A stretch of 64,000 bases of DNA, taken from assembly GCA_963691705.1 (NCBI GenBank), contig OY829537.1, positions 37,885,514 to 37,949,513 on the forward strand, written 5' to 3'. Position 1 is the first letter of the stretch. Every line of letters starts with the position of its first letter. A program made the translations under genes and the position numbers. The stretch comes from Viola odorata. Lineage: Eukaryota; Streptophyta; Magnoliopsida; Malpighiales; Violaceae. Shown one piece after another: positions 1 to 11,093 of this stretch. The notes under the pieces were generated by a model. That model was not told the DNA's origin and searched no databases. It saw nothing but the letters and a program-made list of their open reading frames with translations.

Positions 1-1158
1 GTAAATTTTGGGCTACGTTTTCTATATTTTGGAGTCAGAAAGCGAAAGTCTGTTTGGTGTTCTTCAAAGTTCATCTTGTGTTCTTGATGCTTTTTGAGGT
101 TTGATCTATTGTGAACCCAAAAATCCGAAAATTATGTGTTTGAATAATTAAAATCTTCATTTTCCTCCCCCAAACCGAATTAGTGTGATTGGTGTATGCA
201 TTTGGTTCATCCATGTGTAAGAACAAATGTAATGTGTGCCATGTGGAGCTTGTGGTCCCATTTTGTTGGTTTGTGTAGGTGTCCTCTAATATACTAGGTG
301 CATATTAAGCCACATCACCTTCATTGCTAGCCTAGTATATCAAATAGGATATGCATAGAATATTCTTTTAGATATTTTATGAGCACATTCTTGCCACCTC
401 ACTTGACACTCACTTGACACATCACTTGCCACCTCCCCTATTTTTGCCACCTCATCACCTGTGCCACATCATCAAATTTTTAGCATTTAGTGAAAATCTC
501 AAAACTTTCAAACTACTTGTCATACACTTATCTTCTTGAAAATACTTGTCATACACATACACAAGCTTCATTGAGCACTCTTCACTCACTTCAAAAAAAA
601 AAAAAAAAAAAAACAAGAGGGATCAAAAGAAAAGATCAAATCCCTTATTCAAAAAAAGAGAGAAAGAAGAGTGAGTCAAAAGCAAGAGTCTCCTTGTGTA
701 TGTATGCATTGTTGAAGTGTAGTAGTTCATTTTGGGTGTGCATTTGTTTGAGTTTCGATTTTCCTTGTGATTGTTCAAGCATTCGGCTTCCTTGTGTCTT
801 ATTTTTCTTTTCTCGTTTCCGTGAGTCTCTTCTTATGTAACTTATGTCTTTGGTGTCTCCTTTTGTTTGTTCCGCACATACATACTCTACTCTAAGTCAA
901 TTTAGTGATCAAAATCAAGTTCTCTTTTTTGATCACTATTTCGGCCTCCCTTGCTTTCCTTGCCTAGCCTTGTTTTCCTTGCTTTCCTTGTGCTTTCGTT
1001 AGAGTCATTGCTAGCCTAAGTGTTTGGTTTGTGTTGGAAATTAGAGTGAGCGAAATTGGGAGCTTATTAGACTGTGAAACACGAGTGCAAACACGTGAGG
1101 GAGAGACTAATGTTTATTATAGCACTTGCATTTTGTTTTCTTTTGTAGGTAATTTTCT
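1..1158 (+). mobile_element. Leader of truncated chromovirus-type LTR element A
   Basis: This is untranslated leader upstream of a gag ATG at 1159; the 5' LTR would lie left of the window. Its 3' part matches the leaders of elements F, C, D and M: a 'cttattag' block, a doubled AAACACG motif at 1077-1104, then a pyrimidine-rich stretch ending in TTTTGTAG at 1148. An A-rich tract (593-613) sits at the place where element F has one. I see no host gene here; the small frames are low-complexity. Confidence 0.6.
593..613 (+). repeat. Poly(A) tract in LTR-element leader
   Basis: This is an uninterrupted run of 21 A, followed by A/G-rich sequence to about 665. Element F has a comparable A-rich tract at 6389-6472 in its own leader, so it looks like a feature of the leader rather than a LINE tail. 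Confidence 0.7.
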
Positions 1159-1161
1159 ATG
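1077..1161 (+). promoter_or_regulatory. Conserved leader motif and 3' splice-acceptor-like site before gag
   Basis: Two AAACACG copies about 13 bp apart (1077-1104) are followed by a T-rich stretch and TTTTGTAG/G at 1141-1149. The first ATG of the gag-like frame comes 10 bp later, at 1159. Elements F (6877-6966), C (53653-53744), D (55803-55883) and M (minus, 35512-35428) have the same arrangement. This suggests a spliced leader, but I cannot identify the donor. Confidence 0.4.
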
Positions 1162-1707
1162 TCTTCTTGTTATTCGGAGGTTGAAGGGTCTTCTTGGGAA
1201 GAGAATTCTTGTTATTCTAGTGTCGCGCCCACGGTTACTAATGACCACTTCATTCCTTGTTATGATGGGCAACATTCTTTCGTTGGGCATGAGACACTGT
1301 ATGGTACTAGCCCGTATATGGTTGATAGTGTGGCCTACCCGTGTGGTTCTTATGATGGGAGCGCCTATTCCGAAGGGTATGAGCCACAGTATGATCTTCG
1401 TGAGCCCTCACGACAATCTTATGGGTATGAGCAGCCGCACCACATTGATGAGCGCCCACACCGCCCCTCTCTCCCTTATGTGGCACCACCTCCATATGGT
1501 GCCCGTAGCTCATCACGCATGATAGAGGCACCGGTTGATCGCATCCTTTACCCTCACAGACGTGACTATGTTCCATATACACCACCATCATCACGCCGTG
1601 ACCTTAGGCCTCCTAGGCTACGGATTCGAGGACGAATCGCCACGAAGGGGGAGAGGATGATACAAGCACTGTTTCACACGGACACGCCACACGCAGCAAA
1701 GGATTAG
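1159..1707 (+). pseudogene. Deleted gag-pol remnant of element A
   Basis: The frame opens with MSSCYSEVEG at the normal gag start position. It is rich in Tyr, Pro, Ser and Arg and shows no capsid, zinc-knuckle, protease, RT or integrase motif. Near 1625 the DNA switches to the conserved polyprotein end (gattcgaggacgaatc followed by a GGGGGAG block) in a different reading frame. An internal deletion has therefore joined the gag start to the pol end. The tail continues into the 3' LTR with a T-R-S-K motif (about 1676-1703). Such a copy could only move with proteins from another element. Confidence 0.6.
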
Positions 1708-2457
1708 TGGCCATCTTATTGAAGGCGTTGAGGGCTGAAGAGACCAACACCGCAGCCTGAGACCATTGGGTGGTTTGTGTCCGCACCGGGAACACTATCG
1801 AGGAGCCTCACGGGTTGGCCGAGCCAGCCATGAAGTCTACCGCACCTAACCCTAGCATCCCGTGAGGATTCCCGCGTCCGCGCCCTAGCATCCCGTGAGA
1901 AGTCCTAGGCGCATTTGGAGCATGCCGTAAGTCACGCTTTTGGGATTTCTCCTTGTTTCAAGTCAGCCTTCCAGCCGGCCATTCAAGGGATAAATGAAGG
2001 GGTATTCAAGGGTTTTCCATGTAATAAGTCACTAACTATAAATAGAAGGAGATAGCCTCTTTTATAGTTTTGTCTTTGATTTTAATTGTGAGTTCATCTC
2101 CATATCAAGACCAAGTAGTTGGCTTTGCCTTAGGGGTCTTAAACCCAGTTTTCAGTCCAGCAATTAACACCTTTTTGCTTGATCTTGTTGATCAATTAAG
2201 GGAAGGTTTCGGTTGTTGATCCTTGTAAACATTTGATTACAAGTTATTTAATTGTTTTCCATAAATCCTTTTCGATATTCATCCATCTATTGCCACTGCC
2301 TTAAACACTCCCTAACATCCAAATATTCCGCACTCCTTCATCCTAATCCGTGTTCATCATCATCAAGTTCAAGTTATCATCCTCGCAAAGGAGACTAGAT
2401 CCGAAGAGGCTCCACTATTCGGCCTCAATCCATTCAACGGAGGGTCAAATGATATCA
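1658..2457 (+). repeat. 3' LTR of element A
   Basis: It begins TGATACAAGC directly after the GGGGGAGAGGA block that precedes the 3' LTR in related elements, and most likely ends GATATCA at 2457. A TATA box (CTATAAATAG, about 2036) lies before a pyrimidine-rich transcribed part. The 5' partner is outside the window, so the right edge rests only on the TGATA/TATCA end symmetry. Confidence 0.6.
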
Positions 2458-2864
2458 CCAATTGGGAAACACCTCGAGTTGGTGCACAATAACTTGGTCC
2501 CTTAACACATGTTGGGTAGGACTGGTCGTGAGATGAAGAGATAGAGATAAAAGGTGACTTGTCGTCAAGTCGATGATGTGTATCGACCAACGCCTCCTTC
2601 CTAGGATTTGTTATTTAATTTCCTTAGTTAATTAATAAAAATAAATAATAGGATGTAATGATTTTGCTTTTGAATATTTCCATTTGATTTGTAATTATCA
2701 ACTAGATATATTTATTAAAAACTGATATGTGCCAAAACTGCTTAGTTTCTCGAGTAGAAACTCTATGTTTAAGCTTGCTTTGGGGATAAGAAGACAATAA
2801 TGCGCATAGGACCCATGTGTCTCCATGGAAAAATAGTGGCAAACGATCAGTGGTCTCAACAGGT
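2458..2864. other. Unassigned spacer between LTR remnants
   Basis: This AT-rich sequence lies between the end of LTR A and the left end of the minus-strand LTR at 2865. I found no coding, RNA or repeat signal I could support. Confidence 0.5.
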
Positions 2865-3689
2865 TGTTACACTCACGGTCTCTTGCTTGCGTTTGGGTGA
2901 TCTTTTGCTCACCAAAATAGAAACTTTGGATCAAGATAGTCGTGTGATTTTCTTCTTCAAATGAGGATCTAGTTCAGTAAGTGATTGGTACAACAACACT
3001 CAAGATGACACACAACAAACAACACAAACAACAAGTGCGACAAAGAGTAACTTGGCCGAGACCAAGTATCTTGTTTTGGACAAGATTGAACCGAGAAAAT
3101 AAAAATGTTATTCAATTCAAGGATGACTAAACAAAGGTGGAAATTAATGTTTTTACTTGACTTGAATGAAGGCTTCCTAACCTAGATAAACACAGAGATT
3201 GAGTCTGATTCAAAGGAAGGAGGAATATCTCTCAACTTAAACTTTCAACAATTTAGACTAAGTGTAAAAATGAAGAGTAAAGTTCTATTTATACAAAATT
3301 TGGCAAGGGATGGTCTTGAGGAGTGAATAGACTTGAGTGATGAATAGTAAGGCCCTTTGCCCTAGCATCCGTGCCTATTGCATGCGCTACTAGCCGGGTG
3401 CTATTTTATCTGAGTGTCTTGGCCTCATGGTTTGATAGGGCATATCGTGTGCCTCGCGTTGTTGTCCGCGCGTCTCACCCTTATCGTTTGCTAGGGTTTT
3501 GTTCGCCTCGGCATCGCCTCGGCTTGCGATAATGTTGATCATTCAATTTTCTTGTCCATGATCCCACGCCATTTGCTTCTCATGCTCTTTGGGAATAAGC
3601 ATTGATAATTGTTCTTGCATGACTCTAGCACGTGTTCTCGTTATTGGCCCTTTGGGTACGGGTAATTTCTCATCCATACTTGTATCTCA
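2865..3689 (-). repeat. Minus-strand LTR, family B (probably solo)
   Basis: Read on the minus strand it starts TGAGATACAAG (3689) and ends GTGAGTGTAACA (2865). It has a TATA box (TGTATAAATAG) near 3290. It is clearly homologous to the plus-strand LTR at 22478-23151 (same block after the TATA, same 'tccaaaacaag' and 'caagcaagac' segments, same end). The first 130 bases encode a polyprotein tail with GPITRTRARV (3650-3621). No gag-pol flanks it and no target duplication was found, so solo LTR status is inferred. Confidence 0.65.
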
Positions 3690-4162
3690 AGTTGTCGGTG
3701 GTGATAAAATAGGAGAGACCACCGATTGGTGGTGATAATAATAGAAACCGGGTGAGGGTAATTATGTAATATGGTACCTGGACCGCAGTGAATTCAACTC
3801 GAGTAATTTTACTTCTAGTGTGGTTGATATGTGGGTCCTTCTCGTTCCTTCTGTAGGTACCTAAAAAGGACGTCGGGGGTCTCCCCGCCGTATACACTCC
3901 GACAATCAAATTAGTCGACAGTCATTACGAGTATATAATTAAATATATTATTTGTATGCTCAATTACACAATTAAACATATTTTGAGTAAATTACGATTG
4001 TGCCATTATGATTAATTTGGCTATGCTACTATTCACAATAATTATTATTGTGCCATCAATGAGGTACAACTTACTGTTGATCATCTCTTTACCTGCATCA
4101 TACTCACTAGGCAGTACAGAGATGTGGATGATGTCATTGGTAGTTTGCTGCTTGGAGGATCC
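3690..4162. other. Unassigned AT-rich sequence
   Basis: No gene is supported. A short imperfect repeat of GGTGGTGATA occurs near 3699-3742. The rest looks like neutral intergenic or decayed transposon DNA. Confidence 0.4.
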
Positions 4163-4313
4163 GATAGGTGGCGGCCAGTAACTTGCTTACTGTATGGAAG
4201 ATATGTTATTGCTGGTAACTTGATTACTGTATGCCCTTCCGGTAACTTGATTACCGTATGGAAGATACGTTACTGCCGGTAACTTGATTACTGTATACCA
4301 TTCCAGTAACTTG
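4163..4313. repeat. Minisatellite of GGTAACTTGATTAC units
   Basis: About five copies of a GGTAACTTG(A/C)TTAC core occur in tandem. Units alternate between about 37 bp (with GTATGGAAGATA) and about 28 bp (with TATGCCCTTC or TATACCATTC), so a roughly 65-bp dimer is repeated about twice. The core is nearly palindromic (GGTAA..TTACC). It may be decayed LTR U3 sequence, since related LTRs carry comparable inverted modules. Confidence 0.65.
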
Positions 4314-4786
4314 TTGCCGATATACTATAATAGGTAGCTTGAACTAATTGTTGGTGTCGGTGTGCTGCTGTTGTTGTCGTAGACGAGAGGCACCTAGGAG
4401 ACGCTAGGCTCGTCATCGCTTTTGTAGCCATGATGGTGACGAAGAGGGAAGATGAATCTGCGCTTGGATGGAGAAGCAAGTGAAGTCATGTGCCGAAATG
4501 ATAGAATTGTAAACTGTTGTTTCTATTAGAGGGGAGAGGAGCAACAAGACCATGTTGAGCGGGACTGCTGCGCGTGAAGGGTGGTAGTGAGATGGCAGCG
4601 GTTGGTCGCCAGCGGTGAGGTCGAGTGTATAGTGGGACTGGCTGCTTCGGCCTTAGAGATGAGAATTGATGTATGCATAATAATGTGTGGGATGAAGGTG
4701 ATGACAGTAGGCATAAGATGATGGCATAACATGATGATGCCATAGCCCAAACCAGTGTCATTCTATCAATGGAGAGAGTTGGTGGG
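4314..4786. other. Unassigned flank of element F
   Basis: Overlapping minus-strand frames exist here, but they have low-complexity composition and no recognisable domain. I treat this as non-coding flank into which element F inserted. Confidence 0.4.
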
Positions 4787-5759
4787 TGATACGAGCCCAA
4801 TAGCCTGAGACACTAAAGGGCCCACGACTAGGAGCAAAGCCATGATCGCCTTGCTCATGAAGGCACTAAGGACCGAGGAGAGCAACACGGAAGCCTCAAG
4901 CCGCTAGAGCCTATGTGTCCATGCCAACGACTCGACTCGTAGCCTCATACCCGAGCCCGAGTCCAACAGCACACCCAAGGCTGCACCCAGCACTTCAGCC
5001 TCGACCACGCCTAAGCCCATCGCATCGGCCACATCTAAGTCCATCGTAGCGGCCTCGCAGGAGCCCAGAGCCTTGGCCTCGGCCACGCCCCGCGCCTCGG
5101 CCACGCATGCGCCCAACGCTTCGGCCTCCCCCGCACCAAGGCCACGCCCGAGCCCCGCACCAAGGCCGCGCCCGAGCCCTATCACACGGCCGCGCCCATG
5201 CCAAGTCACACAGCCGCGCCCGCACCCTGTCACACGCCAACACCCGCGCCCTGTCACACACCCAAGAGAGCCCGCGTGTCCCATGAGTGAAGCCCCTTTG
5301 TCCAAGGGTGTTAAGGGACTTTTCCCCTTGTAAATATCTTGCCTATAAATTGAAGGACTTAGCCTTCTTTTATAGTTTCTTTTGATTTTGAGATTTTCAT
5401 CTTGAGCCATAAGCCAATCCTTAGACTAGCTTAGGAGGATCTTAGATCCATTCGTCCACCTCTTTCAAGGTGGCCGAATCATTTGCTTTCTCTTAGAGAA
5501 AGCTCGGTATTGTTAAGACTCGATCATTGCTTGTTGTTCCTTCAAGCTTGATCCGTTTGCATATATATAAACATCGTTTCCTTTTCATCTAAATATCATT
5601 TCCTTCACCTAAATATTCCGCTGCATCTTCCTTATTAAATATCATCAAACACCATCCGAACAACCATTCTTAAGCCAATCCACAATCCGACCGCGCATGA
5701 GACTAGATCCGGCCCTCACAAGCGACGTCTAAGCCAAGATAGGCGCTTGGACCATATCA
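4787..5759 (+). repeat. 5' LTR of element F
   Basis: A 973-bp LTR paired with 12162-13133. It includes a U3 segment coding a polyprotein-tail motif (GPTTRSKA, 4818-4841), a GC-rich Pro/Ala/Arg-coding repeat array, and a TATA box TATAAAT at 5344-5350. Confidence 0.85.
4930..5280 (+). repeat. GC-rich tandem array inside LTR of F
   Basis: Degenerate repeats of about 12-15 bp based on GCCTCGGCCACGCC and CCCGAGCCCCGCAC occur here. They recur at 12305-12655 in the other LTR but with different copy order and small length changes. Read in the frame of the polyprotein tail they give Pro-Arg/Ala-Ser rich sequence. The array is far more GC-rich than its surroundings. Confidence 0.7.
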
Positions 5760-5761
5760 AG

Positions 5762-5773
5762 TGGAAGCGGAGC
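5762..5773 (+). other. Primer binding site of element F
   Basis: TGGAAGCGGAGC, three bases after the LTR end, is two substitutions from the TGGTAGCAGAGC seen in elements C, D and M. All resemble the site for initiator methionine tRNA (TGGTATCAGAGC). Confidence 0.6.
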
Positions 5774-6963
5774 GCGAATAGTCTCACGGTCACATTTCCA
5801 CCACTTCCAAGGTATTCCTACGGTTCAAAAATCACCCCCTTATCTTCCTTGTCATTTTTGGTCATTTGGGTATTTTTGAGTTTTTGGCCGAGTTACATTG
5901 TTTGATCCATCTAAAACACCTTTGATCTTCCTTGTTGTGTTTATTGTTACATTAAATCTATTTTTCATCATCTCTTTCATTCAAGAACGTGTTGGTGTTC
6001 TTAGCATTTTTGTGGCATCCACAAAATGTGAGCCAAGTGTCCTAGAGTACGGTTTGGCCTTTTGTGTGAGTCATTGTGTGAGTCACCTTTGCATGTGCAG
6101 CCGGCGGCCTTCAACCCTAAAATAAGCTAGCACACCCTATGCAATCATTTATAACCGTAGCCTCTTATAATACATCCTTGATACACACACTTGCTCTTAT
6201 CACCTAAAATGCTTATCACTCATTGATACACACACTTGCTCTTATCACCTAAGGTGCTTATAAATGATTGATACACCTAGGCTCTTATCACTCGCACCCA
6301 CACCTCTTATCACTAGCGCTTATCAATTGCACTACGTGTCTTTCAAGTTGTCCTTTGCTTGTCATCCATCTTAGAGCTCTCTTGCACTCAAAAAAAAAAA
6401 TATATATATATAGAATTCAAAAGAAAAAAAAAAGGAATTCAAAACAAAAGAAAAGAATTCAAAAAAAAATTACAATTGAGTCAATGCAAGGGACTTGAGA
6501 TAGTAAGCAAGACCGAAAGTTTGTGTGACATTTGCGTTTGAGCTTGAATCGTTTTGACGTGTGATCATAAGTGACTACATTGCTTTGTTTTATCTTTTGT
6601 TCCTTTTGTTTCTTGAGTCTTTGTGCGCTAGTCATTTCTTTGTGTCTTCGATATTTCTTCTTTGTTTCTCGCATTACTTCTACTCTAGGTCTAAGGTGCG
6701 CATCATTGCTACTTCGTGTCCCACACTAGATCTTCCGTGCCTTTACTTCGTGCCTTGTTTTCCTTGTGTGACTCGTGCCCATCTTATTCCTTAGAGACTC
6801 GGTTGGTCTAAGTTGGTTTGGGGCTTGAGAGAAAATAAAGAGGCGTGAGGAGGGGAGCTTATTAGAGAGTAGAGTGAAACACGAGAAGAAACACGCAAGG
6901 TAGGGAACTAAATTTTATTTTGCATACGAATTGTGTTTGTTCATTTTTGTAGGTACGTTGACT
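5774..6963 (+). other. Leader of element F
   Basis: A 1.2-kb untranslated leader. It carries short direct repeats with 'cacttgctcttatcacctaa' near 6187 and 6230, an A-rich/TA-repeat tract at 6389-6472, the doubled AAACACG motif at 6877-6900, and the acceptor-like TTTTTGTAG at 6944-6952 twelve bases before the gag ATG. No separate gene is supported. Confidence 0.6.
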
Positions 6964-8303
6964 ATGTCTCGAAATGTAGCTCATTCTGGAGGAGACTTGA
7001 ATGAGTCGGTACATAGGGGCGGCTATGTGGAGGAAGAGAATAGGGAGGAGCCCACGACTCAGGAGGTCCTAGCTAACCTATCGGTGCGGATGGACGATAG
7101 GTTTGCCAACCAAGAGGTCATACAAGCGACCCAAGCCCAAGACATGAAAATGATGATGGAAGCCCTAGCCGGTATAAACAAAAGGTTGACATCACTCACA
7201 CCACAAATCCACCCGCCCCAACCACAAACACAACCCCAACTCCGGCCCCCACCACAACCACGCCCACAACCGCAAACACAAGTACCACCCCTTCAACAAG
7301 AACGCCTAAAACAACCCGTGATCCATTTCCACCAAAAGACCAGACCAAACAACCCCAATGACATAGATTACTACGCCTTTACTCCCGCCGAGCATGAGGA
7401 AGGAGAGGTAGCCGAGAGTGTGGCGAGTGAGGAACTAGCGCTTCCACAAGGGCTTTCCTTAGGGCTACTACAGTCGCGCCCTCACCATTCCGAGCCCCCA
7501 CCTAAATCCAAGAACTTCCTAGACACCATCGCCCAAGCAACCCAAAACACCGACCCTAACCTACTGTTGCATAGAGCCAATGGCTACATCCCTCCTAGGC
7601 AATCGCCTAGAGGACTACACGAGGGAACCCAACCACACCTAACTCCACTATGAGTATAAGAGAGAGGATAACTTTGAAGAGAGAGGGAATCGACATCAAG
7701 GGGAAAGGGTGGACAACTATCATAACCCTAAGTTGATGTTACCTAGTTTTCGAGGGGAAAGATGAGCCCGAAGTCTATTTTGATTGAGAGAACAAAATGG
7801 AACGCATCTTCACATGCTATAACTACTGGAAGGACAAGAAGGTTAAGTTAGCCATGGTAGAGTTCACGGGCATGGTCGTCCAATGGTGGGACCGTATCTT
7901 GGTCACTAGAAGGCTTCAAGGGGGAGTAGTTGTGACCGAATGGAGGGAGTTATTGAGGGAAATGAGGCACCAATTTGTGCCTCCGCATTACATGAGGGAT
8001 TTACACCAAGGCCTTCAAACACTTCGCCATGGTCCGAAAAGTGTGAGTGAGTTCTACCATGAGATGCTCACCCTTATCTTCCGTGCGGGGATCCACATGG
8101 AAACCGAGGCCACCATGGCCCATTTCATGGGAGGATTGCACAAGGAGATCGCGGGCATGATCGATTTTTACGCTTATTCCACCTTCGATGAGATGTATCT
8201 CCTCGCCATCAAAATTAAGAGACAAGTAAGCCGAAAACCCAAAGCCCCATCTCAATTACCTAACTCTACTTCTACCCCTTCTTCCACTTACAAGAGGCCT
8301 TAG
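6964..8303 (+). pseudogene. Gag of element F (frameshifted)
   Basis: It opens MSRNVAHSGG, followed by a Gln/Pro-rich linker (about 7200-7320). A frameshift near 7600 and several stops break the frame. The capsid (Retrotrans_gag) domain is readable from 7797, with W-W-D-R and the late F-x-x-Y-H-E-M block, ending at an in-frame TAG at 8301. Gag would build the cytoplasmic virus-like particle. The losses mean no full-length product from this copy. Confidence 0.75.
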
Positions 8304-9114
8304 CCGAATACTACCAAGGCACCCGTGGCCCCAACACCAAACACCTACCGCACCTTCCCACCCAAACCAATCACCCAACCAAACACTATACAACCTAGGC
8401 CGATACAAAACACTACCCCAACCAACCTACCCGTGCGACCTCCTACAAGGGCCATTAATTGCTTTAAGTGTGGGGGCAAAGGGCATATGAAGGCCGAATG
8501 CCCCAATCGGATGAACATGGTGCTAAGGGAAGTTGTCGAATGGGTTAGTGAAGGTGAAGAGGAGGAAGAGGGTGACCCTACGGGATTTGGGGAGAATGAG
8601 GGATACACTAGTGAGGGGAGCGACGGATATGACCATGTGGAGGTCCCTCAATGCCTATTAGTTAGGAGAAGTTTGAGCATTAAAGGGAGGGAGGATGATG
8701 CCTCAATTGTGCAACGGGAAAACCTCTTCTACACTAGGGGCGTGTCTAATGGGATGGTGATGTCCATCATCATTGACAATGGGAGTTGCGCTGATGTGGC
8801 AAGCGCACTCCTAGTGTATTTGTTAGGGTTAGTCTCTACCAAACACCCCCATCCATGTGTTGAATTGGTTCAACGATGGGAGCACGGTTAAGGTGCAAAG
8901 GCAAGTTCTAGTGGCCTTCTACATCGGCGGCTACATGGATAAGCGTTTGTCTGATGTAGCGCCAATGCAAGTGAGCCATTTGCTCTTGGGCCGACCTTGG
9001 CAATACGATCTCAAGGCAATTCACAATGGGTACAAGAACAATTATAAGCTTGAGCATGAGGGCCAAAAGTTCTTAATCCCACCCTTGCCGCCTAGCCAAG
9101 TTTATGAGGACTAA
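8304..9114 (+). pseudogene. Zinc knuckle and aspartic protease of element F
   Basis: A CCHC zinc knuckle (C-F-K-C-x4-H-x4-C) lies at 8460-8501 and would bind the genomic RNA. A protease follows with the active-site Asp in I-I-D-N-G-S (codon 8775-8777). A frameshift near 8855 moves the second half, including the L-L-L-G-R-P-W motif, into another frame ending at 9114. The family normally cuts Gag-Pol in the particle; here it is broken. Confidence 0.75.
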
Positions 9115-11092
9115 ATCAAGCTAGAAAAGGCTTGTGCCATGTTCAAAATTTCAGCTTCACTTCAAGGAAAGAAAGAGAGTGATTGGAGTGGAGAGAAGAA
9201 AGTGAGAGGGAAAAATGGGGAAAGTAGCGGGTATGAAACAAAGAGCATGCACTGAGAGAAGAAAGTAAGGAGAGAGGAGTGAAATAGAGAGAGTCAAGTG
9301 GAAAAACACAACTTGAAAAAAATAAGCAAGTATGAGAGGCCTTTAGAGGGGCGGGTGTGGAGCGAAGGGTGAGCTTATTGGCCAAGGGAAGAGATATTAG
9401 GCATACGCTAATCATGCGCAAACCATGCATTCTCATTCATTTTAAACGTCTTGTTTTAAATGCCACTAACACTAATCCTTCTATGCCCAAGATGCTTTCC
9501 CCTCTTTTGCTAGAGTTCCAATACGTCTTCCCGAAGGACATCCCCGAAGGACTACTGCCCACGCGGGGGATTGAGCACAAGATTGACTTCGTGCCCGGAT
9601 CCACCTTGCCGAATAGGACAGCCTACTGATGCAATCCCAAGGAGACCCAAGAGTTGCAAGACCAAATCGACGGGTTGATGGCCAAGGGTTTCATCCGAGA
9701 GAGTCTCTCCCCTTGTGCAGTTCCAGTCATCCTTGTGTCGTTCCGGTCATCCTTGTGCCCAAGAAGGATAGAAGTTGGAGAATGTACATGGATTGCCCCA
9801 CGATCAACAAAATTACGGTAAAATATTCTCATCCAATCCCTCGCTTAGATGACATGTTAGATGAGTTGTGTGATGCTAAGATGTTTTCGAAAATAGACCT
9901 AGTTAGCGGTTACCATCAAATCAAGATGAATGATGATGACCAATGAAAAATGACTTTCAAAACTAAGTTCGGTTTATATGAGTGGCTTGTGATGCCTTTT
10001 GGCCTCACTAATGCGCCTAGTACTTTCATGCGATTGATGAACCATGTTTTGAGGCCTTTCATAGGTCGTTTTGTTGTGGTGTACTTTGATGATATTCTAG
10101 TTTATAGCACTTCACCACATGCACACTTAGATCATTTGCAACAAGTGTTTCTAACCCTTCGTGAGCACAAACTATTTGCCAAACTCTCCAAGTGTGAATT
10201 TTGCTTAGAAGAGGTCCATTTCCTTGGTTTTATTGTAGGATCCGAAGGGCTTAAGGTAGACGGTGACAAGGTCAAAGCCATAGCCGAATGGCCCACGCCT
10301 ACCAACGTGGGAGACATTCGCTCCTTCCATGGCCTTGCGGAGTTCTACCGCCGGTTTGTCAAGGACTTCTCAACCATAGCGGTGCCTCTAAATGAGCTTA
10401 CAAAGAAGGAGGCCCCGTTTGTGTGGGGAAAGGACCAAGAAGAAGCCTTCGCTACTCTTAAGGCTCGGCTCACTTCGAGGCCGGTGCTTGTCCTTCCTAA
10501 TTTCGAGAAGACCTTCGAAGTTGAGTGTGATGCGAGCGGCATTGGCATTGGAGCCGTGTTGCTTCAAGAGAGGAGACCCGTGGCTTTCTTTAGTGAGAAG
10601 TTAAAGGCGGCCCAACTCAATTATTGTACCTACGATAAGGAATTGTACGCTTTGGTAAGGGCCTTGACCGTATGGGAGCACTACTTAGTCCCGAAGGAGT
10701 TTGTGGTCCACACGGACCACCTTAGCCTAAAGTATTTGAAGGGGCAAGGAAAACTCAACAAGAGGCATGCGGCTTGGATGGAATTCATTGAGAGGTTCTC
10801 CTACCACATCAAGTACCTTAAGGGTAAGGATATTGTGGTAGCGGATGCGCTATCACGAAGGTACGCCCTTCTCACCTCCTTGCACTCACGCCTTCTAGGC
10901 TTTTCTCACATCACCACATTGTATGCCACGGATGTGGACTTTCGTGACATGTTTCTTCCTTGCGAAAATGGTGTGTTTGATCACTTTGCATTGCGTGATG
11001 GTTTCCTTTTCCGTAAGGGTAGGTTATGTGTTCTCATGTGTAGCACACGAGAGTTGCTTGTAAGAGAGGCACAAGGGAGGGGGGGGGGGATT
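9115..11092 (+). pseudogene. Reverse transcriptase and RNase H of element F
   Basis: After a Lys/Glu/Ser-rich spacer (9115-9480), RT begins near the F-P-K-D-I-P-E-G-L block. A small tandem duplication (tcatccttgtg repeated, about 9718-9762) accompanies a frame change. The next frame stops at a TGA (9944-9946) in a position that is normally Trp. From 9950 RT and RNase H are continuous: Y-F-D-D active site near 10083, RNase H with D at E-C-D-A-S-G, E in D-K-E-L-Y-A-L, D in H-T-D-H. A ten-G run at 11081-11090 then shifts the frame. The domains are well preserved despite the breaks. Confidence 0.8.
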
Positions 11093-11093
11093 A

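Noticed and set aside
490..840. 116-codon frame in the leader of element A
   Set aside because: Runs through a poly-A (poly-Lys) tract and Cys/Phe-rich T-rich sequence; no homologous frame in related leaders.
4163..4313. CRISPR-like array
   Set aside because: Units are contiguous minisatellite copies without unique spacers, in a plant nuclear context.
5073..5333. Pro/Arg-rich open frames on both strands in the LTR of element F
   Set aside because: They come from the GC-rich tandem array; both strands stay open because of composition. Not an independent gene.
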